Shown: piece by piece, positions 32,924 through 44,300 of the stretch
Numbering within the stretch: position 1 is the first letter of the stretch
Layout: each line of letters opens with the position of its first letter
DNA from: Perkinsus marinus ATCC 50983
Lineage: Eukaryota; Perkinsozoa; Perkinsida; Perkinsidae
NCBI RefSeq assembly: GCF_000006405.1
Contig: NW_003215582.1
Span: forward strand, 717,285 to 781,284
Direction: 5' to 3'
DNA: 64,000 nucleotides
Position numbers and translations under genes: made by a program
Notes under the pieces: generated by a model
What the model saw: the letters and a program-made list of their open reading frames with translations, nothing else
Databases searched by the model: none
Told to the model about the DNA's origin: nothing

Positions 32924-35900
32924 ATGGAGGGGCGTCGGGGAAGTTATAGTGACAACCCCTTTGCACAGGCAGTATCGGTGATAGCAGCCGTCGGCGTATT
33001 GGTCCTGTATCGACGTTTGCAAAAATCTAATGACGAGGCCACAAGTGGTGATGGTTTTTCTCGAAAGCAAAAAAAGAAGGAACACGGCGTCGACGGCAGA
33101 TTTCTGATAAGGCTGGCGAAGGTGATGGTTTTGGTCGGTCAAGAATTGTAATTGAGTATATCGCTCAGCTCCTCCCTGTCCTCGTGCCTGGCCTGCGTAG
33201 TAGAGAAGCCTTGACTCTAGCTCTCCAGACCTGTGCGCTGATCTCGCGGAGTGTATTATCAATACACATAGCTGAGGTATGCAGATGTCGTCATGTCCTT
33301 GTTGGCAATAGTAGATCAGATTACTGGTAAAGGCTTGGAAGCGGTCGCGAGAAGGGATGGAAAACTGTTCCTAAGCTCTATTGCGGATTTTGTGGTAAGC
33401 TCTTTGACTGTGTTATTCACCTATGGTGGATCCCTCAGGTGACGGGTGTGACGGCCTCAGTGGTGAACTCTGGTCTCAAGTTCATGACTAATATACTCGG
33501 AGCATGGTTCGTGTAGGAAGGCTGCCTTATGGTTTCTGTGCAAGTCGAGATGACAATGCGTCTTAGGGAAAATCTAACACACCATATTCACAAGACTTAT
33601 CTCAATAAGAAGAACTACTATTTCGTGTCGGCGCACCCAGCATTAGCAGATGCTGGTTCACACACGGTAAGCGTGTTGGTGTTTTTCTCACTCACACGAT
33701 AGCCTGGTCGTAGGTAGATGGGGAGGCCGCGCCCGAGCGTGGTACCGCTCTAGATAACGTAGACCATAGGCTCGTGGTGGATGTGGATAACTTCGCCAAA
33801 CAATTGGCTGATTTGTATTCTAGGACCTTCAAGCCAGCGCTAGATGTCGTGTTATGCACGGCTCGCTTGGGGACTAGCCTTAAAGGGTGAGCGACGAGAT
33901 TATGATGTGATTTGTAGGAGTTGTGGTATTCTCAGGTATAGTGGTCCTATCTTATTATATACATATTTTTTAGGAATATCAGCCGCTATTAGGGCGACTT
34001 CGCCGCCTATGTCGAAGCTCGTCGCTCATCAGCAGACCTTAGACGGTAAAGAGTGGGCCGTGTGGTATTGGGTATGTTTTTGGCAGTGGGGGAAATTTGC
34101 GAATGGTCAACTACATGTGTCGATGACATTTTGGGAAACTCTTGTTGGTTTCTGATCACTTCTACCGCACTTCGTGTTTAAACCCTTATAATTATGAGAG
34201 CGAACATATATTCCAACACTGGGTTTTTGGTGGTTCATAGGTAACTATAGGCGAGCTCAAGCCCGGCTAGTTTCCCATCATGAGGAAATAGCCTTTTTGA
34301 ACGGTGGTGCAGCTGAGGTGATTTTGCCCCTGTACGGTGACGTGTGGCGCATATTGCTTCTAATAGGAACGGCTGTTGAACGACAGGTTGGCTTCGGCGA
34401 GTGGTTGGAAAGAGAAGCTCGCTGCTATACAATTCCGTCAGGGTTGTATCGATCAATTTGGTCTTAAGTAGATTAAGTTGGCTAGTGTGGTGGCAATGTG
34501 TTGGTATGCAGGTATTTCGCCTCAGTGGTGGGATGGCCTGTAATAGCTCTACCATTCATCACTGAAGGGGCTCCGAAAGATGGGAAGGATCAGCTTAGAC
34601 GACTTACCCAGTAGATGGTATAGAGGCTTGTTGCTTTCCTTATCCTCGGCTTGTTAGGTATAGAGTCGCTGACAATCTGATCCAGACTTCAAGTGCATCA
34701 CTATGTGACCTCATACTTACATATAAGAAAGTAGTAGAGCAAGAGTAGTGAGGTCGAGGACTGTGGTTTGGAGTCAATTTCCAGGTCCAAACCCTAGCTG
34801 GGTACACGGCTAGGGTGTCGGAGTTAATTGAAGCATTGAACCGATCAGACGAGCAGCACACAAGGCGGATGCGAATGCCCTCTCCAGAGGTCAGTAAACT
34901 GTTGTGGTAGAAGACACATGAGGAGTCTCAGGAAGATGCTATGCCTGACGCCGCCATTTTAGCGGCCAATGATCTCACCATCACCACGCCAGATAAATGC
35001 CGTATACTCCTCGATGGTTTCAACTTTGTGGCTAAGCCAGGTGGGGCTCCAATCGTATAGTCGTTATGTGGTTATTGATATTTTTCAGGAGACCGCGTCC
35101 TTATAACTGGGCCTAATGGTGCTGGGAAGACCTCCCTATTCCGTGTCCTAGCGGGTCTATGGCCAGCATCGGCCGGAGGTATTAGGATTAATAAGACCTT
35201 GAGCTCCGGGGCCCTACAAGAGGGAGAGTTAGGCGATGTAAGGCCCTCCCTGCAGCTCTCTGTGAAGCTCTAGTCAGACTCAATCGGCCCGATGGGCGCG
35301 TGATTACGTGCGTTGCAAACAGGAATATTCAAATTCCTTCGTATTGGTTAGTACAAGCATTTCTCTTTCTCCATGTCGGGCGCCGTGCCACTTGTCCTTA
35401 GTAGATCCGCATCATGTACCTACCCCAAAGCCCATACCTTGTATTGGGTACCCTGAGAGACCAAGTCATGTACCCTACCATCACTGATGTACATCCTGAT
35501 GATTCCTTCGTCATCGAATGCCTTGAGAGAGTCGGACTGGGTGAGGATTCCTATCGCTTGCGTGCAAATATGACCCGTGCCAGGTCGGTTGCTGTCTACA
35601 TACTCTCTTGACACAGAAGTGTGGGAGTGGGCTGACGTTCTATCAGGTGGAGAAAGGCAACGAATAGGCTGGGCACGTCTACTCTATCATCGTCCCTCGG
35701 TATGTCGATGCCCTACATAGTTTGGTGTTCGAGAGTCTTGTTCCTTACAATAGGTAGTAGTCCTTGACGAGGCTACATCGGCAATAGCAGTTGATGATGA
35801 AGCCCCTCTCTATGAGCTCCTCATTGGGATGAACCCAGGCATGACCATCTTTTCCATAGCTCACCGGCCTAGTCTCAGGCGGCTGCATACCTGTGAATTG

Positions 35901-36114
35901 CACATTGATGGAGACGGTTACGGTCATTGGACTCTGAAGAGATTAGATGAGGCGACGATCAGCCATGATGAGTCAGTTAACGTTGAAGTAAGCAACGCAG
36001 TGGAATAACCATGTTAACCATGTATAACCTCAGATGAACGATTCTGTGGAAACTGTAGATCGCACCACTCGAAGTCCGATTGGGCTCTTCGGAGCTGAAC
36101 CCTCTTCTCCCTAG
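32924..36114 (+). CDS. ABCD: Peroxisomal ABC half-transporter, ABCD (ALDP) family
   Basis: ABCD half-transporters dimerise in the peroxisomal membrane and import fatty acyl-CoA. The ATG at 32924 gives [20 protein letters not shown] with a hydrophobic segment ([11 protein letters not shown]). The membrane half follows the family: [67 protein letters not shown] and the EAA-like [11 protein letters not shown] (about 34270). The nucleotide-binding domain has Walker [21 protein letters not shown] (about 35090), Q-loop [20 protein letters not shown] (35414), signature [19 protein letters not shown] (about 35640), Walker [11 protein letters not shown] (about 35758) and H-loop IAHRPSL. All catalytic motifs are intact. 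The last splice joins VNVE to [10 protein letters not shown] and ends at TAG 36114. Intron 34046-34240 carries repeat copy C. Confidence 0.9.
34105..34224 (+). repeat. Dispersed intronic repeat, copy C (ABCD intron)
   Basis: Begins GGTCAACTACATGTGTCGAT, contains TTGTTGGTTTCTGATCACTT, and ends ATATTCCAACACTGGG, 16 nt before the acceptor at 34240. The intron spans 34046-34240. Confidence 0.9.
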
Positions 36115-36485
36115 TGACGGCAGCATGCTTCGTATGAGCATTTCACATAATAGTCTCGTGTTTTTTCAAGTTACTTTTATGACGATGCTGAGTTGTGTTT
36201 AACGATGAAAAGTTTGAGGTTGCATCCTTCATCCTGTGTCATGGAAGAGATTAAAATTGAACGAGTGATAGCTTTTCTGGGTCACTGCGAACCGCTGAAG
36301 CGCGTAGCCGTATTACGAATGGCAAGCTAAGAGGAGCTTTGTGGTCACTGCGGGGTGGTCGAGAACATTTTTACAAAAATGCACAATGTGTATCGCTCCG
36401 CTCCGCTCGGCTTTGACCTTAGCTCATCATTGTGGGCGCTGACCCTACCCTTTGTGGCGCATTAGAGTTGTGATTAGTCGACACC

Positions 36486-37281
36486 ATGTCATCTACTGCT
36501 ACGTTCAACCCGTTCCTGGATCCCTGCTATGACGAGTCCTGGGGATGCACTTTCAACAGTATGTCCCCTTACATGTGGTAAGTTTATAGAGTGTTCAACT
36601 GCAGCTAAAGTTGATGAATGTTTTTGCATGCTGGGAATAATGGTGAAATGATGATCAGTCTGTCAGGGCTAATCTCGGTATTACCTTTTCTTTGGCATTC
36701 TCCGTTATCGGTGCTGCCTGGGGTATCTTCCTCACCGGTTCCTCATTGGTTGGTGCTGCTGTTCGTGCTCCTAGGATTAAGTAATATATGGGGATCTTGA
36801 GGTCGAACATGCGGTAATGTTTTCACTTGATTCTATTGCAGGTCTAAGAATCTTGTGTCTATTATCTTCTGTGAGGCTGTCGCTATCTATGGTGTTATTA
36901 TGAGTATCATCATGAATTCCAAGATGGAGGGTGCTAGAGAATTCGTTCCCCCAGCTATCCCCACTGGTAAGTCCCTGCCATTTTCCATTACTGCCTCGTC
37001 ATTGTCTAACAGGTAACATGGCTGTTGCCCAGGCTGCTGGATACTGCCTCTTCGCATGCGGTCTCTCTGTTGGTTTCTCTAACCTCTTCTGTGGTGTCTG
37101 TGTCGGTGTCTCTGGTTCCGGCTGTGCTCTTGGTGATGCTCAGAAGCCCGAGTTGTTCGTCAAGATGCTCGTTGTTGAGATCTTCGGCAGTGCCCTCGGT
37201 CTTTTCGGTATCATTGTTGGTATCATCCAGGCTGGCCAGGGAACTTTCCCTAAGGACATCACTCCCCAGATCCCCATGTAA
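36486..37281 (+). CDS. VMA16: V-type H+-ATPase proteolipid subunit c'' (VMA16/ATP6V0B)
   Basis: This is a subunit of the membrane proton-translocating ring of the V-ATPase. [20 protein letters not shown] starts at 36486. Four or more exons follow, with helices seen as [20 protein letters not shown], then [34 protein letters not shown] and [20 protein letters not shown]. The last is [20 protein letters not shown]. Acidic residues sit inside membrane helices (FCEAVAIYG and VVEIFGSA), as in the family. The TAA is at 37279-37281. Introns of roughly 50-130 nt separate the exons. The last 25 codons and the following 400 bp are duplicated at 39408-39845. Confidence 0.92.
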
Positions 37282-37688
37282 AGAAGGAGCATCCTCATGA
37301 TGATGATGGTGATGCTCGTTACTGATAAACCGGTAGTGGCTTGAGTGGTTGTCTTCGATCCGTTGCTGATAGTCTCAATAGTTGTTAAGACTCGTGGCAT
37401 ATTCAGTTGTGAAGTCCTTAAAGGCTTCCAGTAGTTAGTGGCTGCTGCTCTTCCGTACATCGAATCGGTTCTTGTTTAACAGCGTCATCATACCATTCTT
37501 GGCAATGCAAATCAATAAGGGTTGTCGCCGCCACAGTCCCTAGTTTTTGAGGCGTCACCACTCTTGATGAGAGTAGTACCATTACAGTTGCTAAATGCTC
37601 TAGCGAGCCGGTCTGCCCTAGTGCTAGTTGATGGTTTAGCAATCGTCTGCACTGATAACAGCATCCACTCCTTCAGCTGGCGTGAATG
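37208..37688 (+). repeat. Duplicated VMA16 3' end and downstream block, copy 1
   Basis: The last codons of VMA16 plus about 400 bp downstream recur at 39408-39845. Copy 1 has about 60 bp (near 37430-37490) that copy 2 lacks. The rest after the stop codon is nearly identical. Weaker similarity continues to about 37810. Apart from the VMA16 tail I see no gene here. Confidence 0.9.
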
Positions 37689-38050
37689 ATTCTTCGTCCC
37701 ACGACTGTTGTGTTTACGAGTTGTGAATAGGATTGTGGAACAGAGGGATCTTCTTGTCACTGATGGAAGACGTTCATCTTCATAGAGCATCGTTGAATAT
37801 GGTGGTAGAAATATTGAGTACCATTCCTTGCCTTCCTCACGATGCTGTAGGTATTGGTATTGTACTCAATTTGATTATACTACCACTTCAGTAAGTGTTG
37901 TCCAGTCTTGAGGAATAGTACTCGTGCTGTGGCGCTAGAGTTTACCAGTCACTTGGTAGCTGAACCCGGAATCCTCTTGATATTGAATTTACTTTCCATT
38001 GAGTATAGGGATTCAATCAGTCTGCTATTTTGATAGTTGGTTACTTCCCT

Positions 38051-38599
38051 ATGCCCACTTTCACAGGAGATGGAAAGTACGTAGCAGATGGCGGTGCTTA
38101 TCTGCAGAAACTCTGGGAAAGCCATAAATGGAGAGAGATCAAGAACTGTCCTGGTCGTTATGTATCACCCCGTAACAAACGACTTTCTACTCTAACCCCG
38201 ACGGAGGTCCTCGATAGCCTCGTGGACTTCGTCGAATGGAGACCTAAGTCATTGAAGACTGTCGTTGGTCGCGTTGGATCTCGTGTTGTATTTAGAGGAG
38301 CTCGTATAGCAGCTAATGCGAAGAGGGATAGTTGCTGGTTCTTCACATTCTGTGATGGTGGTGGACTGATTACCTACGAGAAGGCCAGTGGTGTCTTCGT
38401 TCACACGTTGAACACTCAATCGGGTTTGATGAGGAAGGTGAATGCGGTGGCACCTATCGAGCTTTCTGCAGCACTTCAACTGGGTGTGGTAGAAAAGATG
38501 GTACTCCATATATTGTCGTTCCTTGACGACACATCTCAGAATGCTGGAGCATATCTATTAGTGTTGACGACTAGAAAGTTTCTGAATTACTTATGTTAG
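38051..38599 (+). CDS. Single-exon conserved-looking protein, about 182 aa
   Basis: From the ATG at 38051 this frame runs unbroken to TAG at 38599, unusual among intron-rich neighbours. The sequence has well-spaced conserved-looking blocks: HKWREIKNCPGRYVSPRNKR, SLVDFVEWRPKSLKTVVGRV, RDSCWFFTFCDGGGLITYEK and GVFVHTLNTQSGLMRK. The NCPGRY...GGGLITYEK...VHTLNT pattern reminds me of a widespread eukaryotic protein of unknown function, but I cannot name it. No signal peptide or membrane segment. It sits inside a duplicated junction: one duplicated block (VMA16 3' side) lies left and another (QCR8 3' side) right, and the second copy of the junction lacks it. It may be a retrocopy or transferred gene. 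Confidence 0.6.
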   Translation: MPTFTGDGKYVADGGAYLQKLWESHKWREIKNCPGRYVSPRNKRLSTLTPTEVLDSLVDFVEWRPKSLKTVVGRVGSRVVFRGARIAANAKRDSCWFFTFCDGGGLITYEKASGVFVHTLNTQSGLMRKVNAVAPIELSAALQLGVVEKMVLHILSFLDDTSQNAGAYLLVLTTRKFLNYLC

Positions 38600-38754
38600 C
38601 GAACGAGGGTCAAACTCGGTCAATGAGAAGCCAAGCATGTGGGGTAGATTACGTCGCGATTAGTATATCGACTCAAGCAAGGCTCATCAATTCGGAACGG
38701 GTAATCATTTATGTGAAAAGAATGACGAATAATTCCATTTGTAGGGAAGAAATG

Positions 38755-38860
38755 GAATTAGACGAAAGACAGCCATCATAACGACAACCGTCAGACGATC
38801 TGCTGAAATGTCCTTCCCGCGTTGACTCAACGCCGTTGAGGGAACTCGAAGTAGGGGTAG
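38755..38860 (+). repeat. Diverged copy of the QCR8 3'-flank
   Basis: GACGAAAGACAGCCATCAT, GTCAGACGAT and GAGGGAACTCGAAGT match 40150-40255, which lies just beyond the QCR8 stop codon. The matching QCR8 exons are absent here. Confidence 0.75.
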
Positions 38861-39079
38861 AAGTTTTACGCCTGGAATCCTGGTAACCAGGACCTGCTTC
38901 CGGCCCTGGATTCCAGCGAAGGTCCAATCCTTGAGAGTCTCCTTCCCTGTAATGTCCCCCCAACTAAGCTCGCAACATGCTCGAACAGTTGCAACTTAGT
39001 TTTTCCCACTCACCCACACAATAATGGTGACGATAACCTTTGGTGTTTAGTTGAGTGAGGAGTTAGGGTATTTGAGGTG

Positions 39080-39186
39080 GATACTCGGAGCGTATCCAAA
39101 CGAAGCTATTGTTGGGGATGCAAGATCTGTAGCTCTTTGTGATTTCTCGAGATAAGCTAATCACAAATATCCCCAACCCGAGTATC
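39080..39186. repeat. Nested inverted repeat (three stacked stems)
   Basis: Three 9-bp perfect arms nest around one centre: GATACTCGG with CCGAGTATC (outer), GTTGGGGAT with ATCCCCAAC (middle), and TTTGTGATT with AATCACAAA (inner). The structure could be a foldback element or a structured RNA. The gap between QCR8-like and VMA16-like duplicated blocks (38861-39407) holds nothing else that I recognise. Confidence 0.85.
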
Positions 39187-39407
39187 TAGCAGCGCTGAAA
39201 AACAGACTTCTTCGTATAAGAGAGGGCGATCAAATACGTGCATTCTCTAAACATCCCAAATATACAAGAAGTCTGCATTGCGCCTCCCCCGCAACCTTAT
39301 AACGGGTGGGTTGGGCAGGGTAAACACTCAGGTATCGTCCCCATATCCCGTTCCCGCCTACATTTCAGTCGAACCTTGAACTTGCCCAATGAATTGACCA
39401 CGTCATT

Positions 39408-39486
39408 TTTGGGTATCATCGTTGGTATCATCCAGGCCGGTCAAGGAACCTTCCCTAAGGACATCACTCCCCAGATCCCCATGTAA
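39408..39486 (+). pseudogene. Truncated VMA16 copy (last 25 codons)
   Basis: The frame matches the end of VMA16, [20 protein letters not shown] then QIPM and stop. Everything upstream is unrelated to the gene. Against the intact gene there are five synonymous changes in the first 45 nt and none in the last 36. No start codon or membrane helices remain, so it cannot make a proteolipid. Confidence 0.85.
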
Positions 39487-39845
39487 AGAAGGAGCATCCT
39501 CATGATGATGATGGTGATGCTCGTTACTGATAAAAGCAGAAGTGCCCTGAGTGGTTGTCTTCGATCCGTTGCTGATAGTCTCAATAGTTGTTAAGACTCG
39601 TGGCATATTCAGTTGTGAAGTCCTTAAAGGCTTCAACGGTTTCAGTAGAACCATTCTCGGCAATGCAAATCAATAAGGGTTGTCGGCGCCACTGTCCCTA
39701 GTTTTTGAGGCGTCACCACTCTTGATGAGAGTAGTACCATTACAGTTGCTAAATGCTCTAGCGAGCCGGTCTGCCCTAGTGCTAGTTGATGGTTTAGCAA
39801 TCGTCTGCACTGATAACAGCATCCACTCCTTCAGCTGGCGTGAAT
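39487..39845 (+). repeat. Duplicated VMA16 downstream block, copy 2
   Basis: This follows the truncated VMA16 tail and is almost identical to 37282-37688 apart from one short replaced segment and a missing 60 bp. Diverged similarity continues to about 39950. The remaining bases up to 40250 include the QCR8 3'-flank repeat. Confidence 0.9.
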
Positions 39846-40250
39846 ACTTCATTGTTACAGAACTTGCATTAACAAGTAGTGAATAGGATTATGGAATTGT
39901 CATTGATGGAACACGTCCTATAGAACCCCGTCGGACATGTTGGTAGTAAATGTACCATATGTAGCGATGGAGCCATGACAATTTCGTTACTTGCTCGAGC
40001 ACCCAACAACATGAGATACATCACTTCACGAACTCTATATCGACGCACGCAAGACTTATGGATTCAGAGCGGATAACCGTTCATATGCCGTCAAAACTAC
40101 TCTCACTAATCTCCGACCATATCCACTAACATGTTATCAGGAAAATAATGGTATTGTGACGAAAGACGGCCATCATGATAAAGCCGTCAGACGATTTGCT
40201 GATGTGTTCGTCTCGTCTCGCATCGAGGGAACTCGAAGTGAGGGTAGAAG

Positions 40251-40758
40251 TTAATACCAGTACCTGTCAATAACAAAACCAATCGCACTCAGCCACGTAG
40301 CACATCCAAACAGACCGAAAGCTCACCTCGATCGAGTTCCTTCCTCCACGTCGTTCTTGCACATTAAAAAGCCCGTATACCACATAAGGGAAGGTATCAG
40401 GAAGTCGGACCACTTGGTGAAACGCCAGAAGTATCTTGAAGCGAAGTCGCTACCACCACAAACTCCGCCACGACCAGACCTACCGGGTAGGCAGATTCCA
40501 CCACCACTGGAAGAAGATTTTCTGTTGCATCGGAGAAACGCCTTGCTGGATCTGTCCACCTGGCACCTGATGATGGTCATCGGGGCAATCGCAAGAATGG
40601 GCTGCTGCTCATCATCATGAGCCTACCTGGAAGCGTCCTCGCCAGAAGTTCTTCGACTCAGGGGGAACAGGATAACTGCCGAGTCGTCTGATATCACGCT
40701 TAGTGTTCGGGCGCATAGGGCCCACTGCACGGGCACTAGCACGCACTAGGTTCACCAT
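40251..40758 (-). CDS. QCR8: Cytochrome bc1 complex subunit 8 (QCR8/UQCRQ)
   Basis: QCR8 is a small inner-membrane subunit of respiratory complex III. Four exons fit exactly: 40758-40627, 40566-40484, 40434-40327 and a 13-nt last exon 40263-40251, with introns of 60, 49 and 63 nt, giving 111 residues. The N-terminus MVNLVRASARAVGPMRPN is basic and lacks acids, like a presequence. The signature is GVSPMQQKIFFQWWWNLPTR, equivalent to 'LSPFQQKI...LWKDLP' of plant QCR8. It is followed by the single membrane segment SDFLIPSLMWYTGFLM and a charged tail ending RSRYWY. An alternative start is the ATG at 40716. Its 3' side lies in the duplicated block shared with 38755-38860. The family call rests on a short motif plus topology. 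Confidence 0.7.
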
Positions 40759-41387
40759 TGATGCCTCTAACAGAAAGTTACCCTAATACAATCAATCAAG
40801 TTTCGCTACCAACACCGGTGACTTGCATGAAAGGTTAGCACTAAGTCCATACGCGAATCGAACCTCAGGACATACCACGAGTAGTGAATTCCAGGAGTGA
40901 GCAATAGGTACACAGTAAACGGTTTAGCACCACTCTAGGGAGGGTGTAAGGTACGACAACGGTCAGGAGAGTAGTTGAGATAGAGCTGTACGATAGTCCC
41001 GTACTAAATAGAATTTGAGTGCACGAAGGAAGAATCACAGCTCTCGCGAATATACATCACGTACCACATCGTCAAATCTTGAAATAGTCCGGCAATTTCA
41101 GACTCGCGCGCGCCATGCTGATCGATTTGCAAGGTACAAGATTGGACGATGTACAAGCTGACCATGAGAAAAACTGGTGTCTCTTAGCATGTCCGACATA
41201 ACATAATATAGACCTCTATGGAAAGGGTTTGGGAAGTTATGGAGTAGCTTGCGATAGCTTCGAAAGACTCGTAGACGGCTGTCGATGAAGAGCACCGAAA
41301 TACTCGTCGGGTATTTTATGTCTGGAGTGTCGTCAACTATAATTCTGTGATTACTTGGAAGATATCCGACGGGTATTTTTACCATCC
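40759..41387. other. Intergenic stretch between QCR8 and NOG2
   Basis: These divergent genes share about 630 bp. A minus-strand open frame (41098-41385) has no recognisable domain. This probably holds both promoters. Confidence 0.5.
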
Positions 41388-44300
41388 ATGGCCAAACAGA
41401 CGAGGAACAAGGGTCTAGGAGGCGCCAAATCGAGAGCGCAAGGGAAGGCGTTCAATCCTGGCAATGCCAGTACCAATCCGGACAGGTAATATCCGAGGAA
41501 GGGGGAGGGTCTGCTGGGCCAACTGTGGGACTCAGGAAAACCGCAAGCAACTCGCCGGGGTTCATGCGCTCTAAGAACACCATCAAACGTCTTAATATGT
41601 ATAGTCAGAAGCTGAAGAAGGCTGATTTGAACAAGGTGCGGTACTGGGAGGGATTATGCCATACCGTAACTGCTCCTACTTTCAGCGGAAAATCCAACCT
41701 ACTGGTCCAGCCCGAATCGCACCTGATCGTCGGTGGTTCGGCAACACGCGGGTCCTAAGTCAGCAGAAGCTACAAAAGTTCCGAGAGGAGATTGGCCAGA
41801 GTGTCAACGATCCTTTCCAGGTATTAACATGCACCCTTGTTGCCTCGCCACGCGGTTTCCCTCACAGTGTCTGTTCTCTGACTTCTACTTTTATCTGTGT
41901 GTGTCTGTTGGTCTTTTTCGTTGATCACAAGCAGTCGTATGTCGCATTACTATAACATCATATATATCCACAGCCTGTGGTGCGATAGACTCTCTGTACT
42001 AGGTGGTATTGAAGTCTTCCAAGCTGCCGATGTCCTTATTGACAGAGGGCCAGAACGAGAGTGATCAACCCCGAGGGAAGGTGGCCAGGAAGAACCTTCT
42101 CGCTGTTGAACCGTAATGATAATCCTTCTATCACAATTCCGAATTGAGACCTCTCATAGTTTTGACAAGACCTTCGGGTCGACCAAAACTCGCAAGCGGC
42201 CGCGTTTGAGCACCGGTAGCATCGAAGAGATGGTCAATAAGGCTAGCCGTAGGATGATAGGTGACACTTGATGATGATGATGCTCTAGGTATGGCTGAGG
42301 ACTATGATCCCGGCAAGGATAAGAGCTCTGAGGAGAATCGGGTGCTCAGGGACGAAGAGTAGTGTGGGGGGAGTGACGCCCGAATAGAGGTGGCCTTACT
42401 TGTAGGCATACTGTAGTGAATGAAGAAGTGTTCAAGAAGGGCACCTCTCGACGTATCTGGCAAGAACTGTATAAAGTGGTCGACTCGAGCGACGTGATTC
42501 TGGAGGTCATCGATGCTCGGGATCCTATGGGCACGAGGTTGGTTACCATAGTCGGGGCATCAGGCTTGTTACTATCGATTATTAGGTGTCAGAAACTCGA
42601 AAGGGAGATCAGGAGGACCCGACCGAATAAGCATATCGTATTGGTAATAGGGTTGTGAATGGGGAAGTAGTAGGACAGAGTGTTGACTGTCCAGATCAGA
42701 ATGTGCATGGTTAACTACACGTGTCGGTGACAATATGAAAACTCGAAGGAAATTATTGTTAGTTTTTGTGCACTTCTACCCTAATCGTGTATAAAGCTCT
42801 TGAGCTCAGCTGAGGAGGGCGAAGATATATTCCTCGAACACTGGTTCAGATACTCAACAAGTGTGATCTTATTCCGACCTGGGCCACCAAGCGTTGGGTG
42901 CAAGTCTTGAGTAAGGAGTTCCCTACGCTCGCCTTCCATGCAAGTAAGTGAACTCCGATGCGGTTTGGGGGGAACCCGCGTTTGTAGGTGTGACGAATCC
43001 TTTCGGGAAGTCGGCTCTTTTCCAACTGTTACGACAGTTTGCTCAACTATTAAAGGAAAGGAAGTAGGAAATGCCGCGTTGATTGACCGTAGGGTGTACT
43101 GTCTTGTCTTCGCAGGCATGTGTCGATAGGCATGATCGGCTACCCCAACGTGGGCAAGAGCTCTGTCATCAACGCCTTGAAGAGGAAGAAGGTCTGTAAG
43201 GCCGCCCCAGTCCCAGGTAGGAGGGCACTAGGGCATCTCGATTAGCTCGGGGATGTGTTCCTTCCTAGGGGAGACGAAGGTGTGGCAATACGTCGCACTT
43301 ACTAAGAGGATATACCTCATAGACTGTCCTGGTATTGTTCCTGCGACTAGCGATGATTTCAAACAGGTTAGTACTTGTTGTTGTTTTTGATGAGAAGACT
43401 TGGAAAAGGGCGTTGTCGTCAGGACTGTGCGAAGATCCTCAAGGGTGTGGTACGTCCGGAGAGGGTAGAGAATCCTAGCAACTACATTGACGAGGTAGGT
43501 TACAGCATTTCCTGGCCAATTTGAAATTTTACCCGAATTTTGAATAATTTACGCACTTCTTGTGGGGGAAAAATACCCAATTTTTTACCGACTGGTTTTG
43601 ATGAACTGCGCAGAATTTGAAGTAGCTCGTCCCTTTTGAAGATGTGCCAACTTCAATCGACGACGTTGGTGTCGATGTTAGGTCGACGGTCAAATTCTCA
43701 TCAGGTGCTCTCACGTGCTAAGCGGGAGGATCTTATTACCAAGTATAGCCTTCCCAACGATTTCCAGTGGACCGATGGGGACGACTTCCTTACTAAGGTA
43801 TGGTTATTTTTCGGGAGTAGTAACGCATGAGGGAAAGACTCTCTGCTTTAGTTGGCGCAACAGATGGGGAAGCTCCGAAAAGGAGGGGAAGCTGACATCG
43901 GGACTACAGCGAGAATAGTTCTCTATGATTGGCAGAAGTAGTATAGTGACAGTTGATGTGGACTTGCACGGCTTGGTCGCAGGGGACGCATACCCTACTT
44001 CGAGTTGCCACCCAAGGACTCCGACGACGATAATGATGATGAGGAGGAGGAAGAGGAGGAGGAGGTGAATGTGACGGAAGGGGATGATGGGAAGCAGTTG
44101 ATCAGCGTAGGAGGGTTCCACTAAGAGATCTGTAGTGATGAGGATTGCATTGGTAGATTCATCAAGATCTGTCGAGTATCGATGAAGCCCTTGGGGGTAG
44201 TGTGGAAGAGGACCACGCGGCCCTGGATGCTGACGAGGAGGAAGAAGAGGAGGAGGAAGGAGAGGCATCGGCTCCTTCAAAACGTAAGCTGAAGGGACGT

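Noticed and set aside
40357-40620. Plus-strand 87-codon frame with hydrophobic end
   Set aside because: It is antisense to the QCR8 exons, whose splice sites and motif order are better supported.
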